DNA from: Veronia nyctiphanis
GTDB lineage: Bacteria; Pseudomonadota; Gammaproteobacteria; Enterobacterales; Vibrionaceae
Length of the DNA: 64,000 nucleotides
Direction of reading: 5' to 3'
Assembly: GCF_004116385.1 (NCBI RefSeq)
Contig: NZ_PEIB01000001.1
Span: 124,001-188,000 of the forward strand
Translations under genes and position numbers: made by a program
Notes under the pieces: generated by a model
What the model was told of the DNA's origin: nothing
The model's input: the letters and a program-made list of their open reading frames with translations, nothing else
Database searches by the model: none
Part shown: piece by piece, positions 63,234-64,000 of the stretch
Layout: every line of letters starts with the position of its first letter
Position numbering within the stretch: position 1 is the stretch's first letter

Positions 63234-64000
63234 GCGGGGTTGGTGCGCCGCAGAATAAGGCCAAATCGAAAATGTTGTTCCCGAAAGGGCGACACATCAC
63301 CATGGGCATCCCGTTTTTTTGGCTGTTGCTGTTTTTTGCTTTGCCGTTTGTCATCGTGCTTAAAATCAGCTTTTCGACAGCGGCGGTCGCTATTCCGCCG
63401 TATGAGGCCATTGTTCAGTACGTCGATGAAGTGGTGCAGATTGCCCTTTATTTGGAAAACTACATTCTGCTGTTCGATGATAATCTCTACTACCATGCTT
63501 ACCTGAGCTCGGTCGAGATTGCGTTCTTTTCGACGCTTGGTTGTTTACTGCTGGGCTACCCAATGGCCTATGCCATTGCCCGAGCCCCCGCCAGACAGCA
63601 GACGATCTTACTGCTGCTGATCATGTTGCCATCATGGACATCCTTCCTTATTCGGGTTTACGCATGGATGGGCCTGTTGAGCAATACCGGATTGATTAAT
63701 AACAGCTTGCTTTGGCTTGGGTTTATCGACCAGCCGCTGCAGATCCTCAATACCAATATCGCGGTGTATATCGGCATTGTTTATGCCTACCTCCCGTTTA
63801 TGGTGCTCCCGCTCTATGCCAACCTTGTGAAACTGGACATGACGTTACTCGAAGCGGCAGAAGACTTGGGCTCACGTAAACTCAACACCTTTTGGAGAGT
63901 TACGCTGCCACTGTCAAAAGGCGGCGTTATTGCCGGGTCAATGTTGGTGTTTATCCCCGTGGTGGGTGAGTTTGTTATCCCTGAGCTTCTTGGCGGACCA
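63230..64000 (+). CDS. potH: putrescine ABC transporter permease PotH/SpuG, 3' end cut by window edge
   Basis: Inner-membrane permease of the putrescine importer; 257 codons are visible and the frame is open to the last base. It starts MSGVGAPQNKAKSKMLFPKG, followed by membrane segments such as FFWLLLFFALPFVIVL and AYLSSVEIAFFSTLGCLLLGYPMAYAIA. The EAA loop is LEAAEDLGSRKLNTFWRVTLPLSKGGV near residue 205. The gene continues beyond the window, presumably followed by potI/spuH. Confidence 0.94.
   Translation, partial: MSGVGAPQNKAKSKMLFPKGRHITMGIPFFWLLLFFALPFVIVLKISFSTAAVAIPPYEAIVQYVDEVVQIALYLENYILLFDDNLYYHAYLSSVEIAFFSTLGCLLLGYPMAYAIARAPARQQTILLLLIMLPSWTSFLIRVYAWMGLLSNTGLINNSLLWLGFIDQPLQILNTNIAVYIGIVYAYLPFMVLPLYANLVKLDMTLLEAAEDLGSRKLNTFWRVTLPLSKGGVIAGSMLVFIPVVGEFVIPELLGGP

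Noticed and set aside
63240-63506. Plus-strand frame starting at 63240
   Set aside because: It lies in another frame of potH, which is open from 63230 to the window end.

Overview
The window looks like chromosomal DNA of a marine gammaproteobacterium, almost certainly Vibrionaceae (Vibrio/Photobacterium/Enterovibrio/Grimontia side). The reasons are the gene order fadD-rnd-minEDC-ycgL-lytic transglycosylase, the close match of many products to enterobacterial homologues (FadD and HisA have the same length as in E. coli), a chitin-binding trypsin-like protease, and a Pseudomonas-like spu polyamine cluster. There are no rRNA, tRNA, CRISPR or insertion sequences that I can see.

Layout. 1-7.9 kb: partial alpha/beta hydrolase, fadD, rnd, the minE-minD-minC division-site operon (minus strand), ycgL, an MltB-type transglycosylase and hns. 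8.2-12.1 kb: a lysine riboswitch controlling an NhaC-superfamily transporter (probable lysine transporter LysW), tdk, and mobA-mobB for molybdenum cofactor nucleotide attachment. 12.3-15.8 kb: two uncharacterised divergent genes and a secreted trypsin with two PKD and two chitin-binding modules. 16.5-22.2 kb: a TPP-riboswitch operon for thiamine precursor salvage (thiD-thiZ-thiX-thiY-tenA-thiM-thiE). 22.3-28.9 kb: a damaged pseudoazurin gene behind a Fur box, then a LacI-type regulator with a glucose/mannose-type sugar ABC transporter. 29.0-30.6 kb: a Fur-box-controlled nickel superoxide dismutase cassette (TPR protein, His-rich membrane peptide, sodN, sodX). 30.6-33.2 kb: a DUF2157/DUF4401/GDYXXLXY membrane module. 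33.5-41.5 kb: accessory stretch with a SleB-LPD7 fusion, DUF2835, an M3 peptidase, a sterol-desaturase-type hydroxylase, nnrS behind an NsrR-like site, and an ApeA-like HEPN protein (probable anti-phage). 41.6-47 kb: a two-domain beta-propeller phytase, a LytS/LytTR two-component system and an AraC-GyrI regulator. 47-54.3 kb: the complete histidine operon hisGDCBHAFI with leader peptide and attenuator. 54.5-64 kb: ychJ, and a polyamine catabolism and uptake cluster (puuA divergent from spuA-spuB-spuC-potF-potG-potH).

A striking property of the sequence itself: about 18 otherwise intact genes, including housekeeping ones such as fadD, hisH and thiX, are each broken by one missing base, nearly always in a short homopolymer. 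Restoring one base rejoins the two frames and gives a normal-length protein. This pattern is far more likely to be uncorrected sequencing error than gene decay, so I list these as single coding regions and give the site of each break. The pseudoazurin gene is the exception: its break fits a 7-base deletion between short direct repeats.

Themes. Regulation is unusually readable here: two riboswitches (lysine, TPP), each with a visible hairpin that can hide the ribosome-binding site and a visible competitor pairing, two Fur boxes, an NsrR-like site, a LacI-type palindrome and the his attenuator. The parts of most novelty interest are the Ni-SOD cassette with its His-rich membrane peptide, the ApeA-like protein with an extra C-terminal domain, and the SleB-LPD7 fusion.
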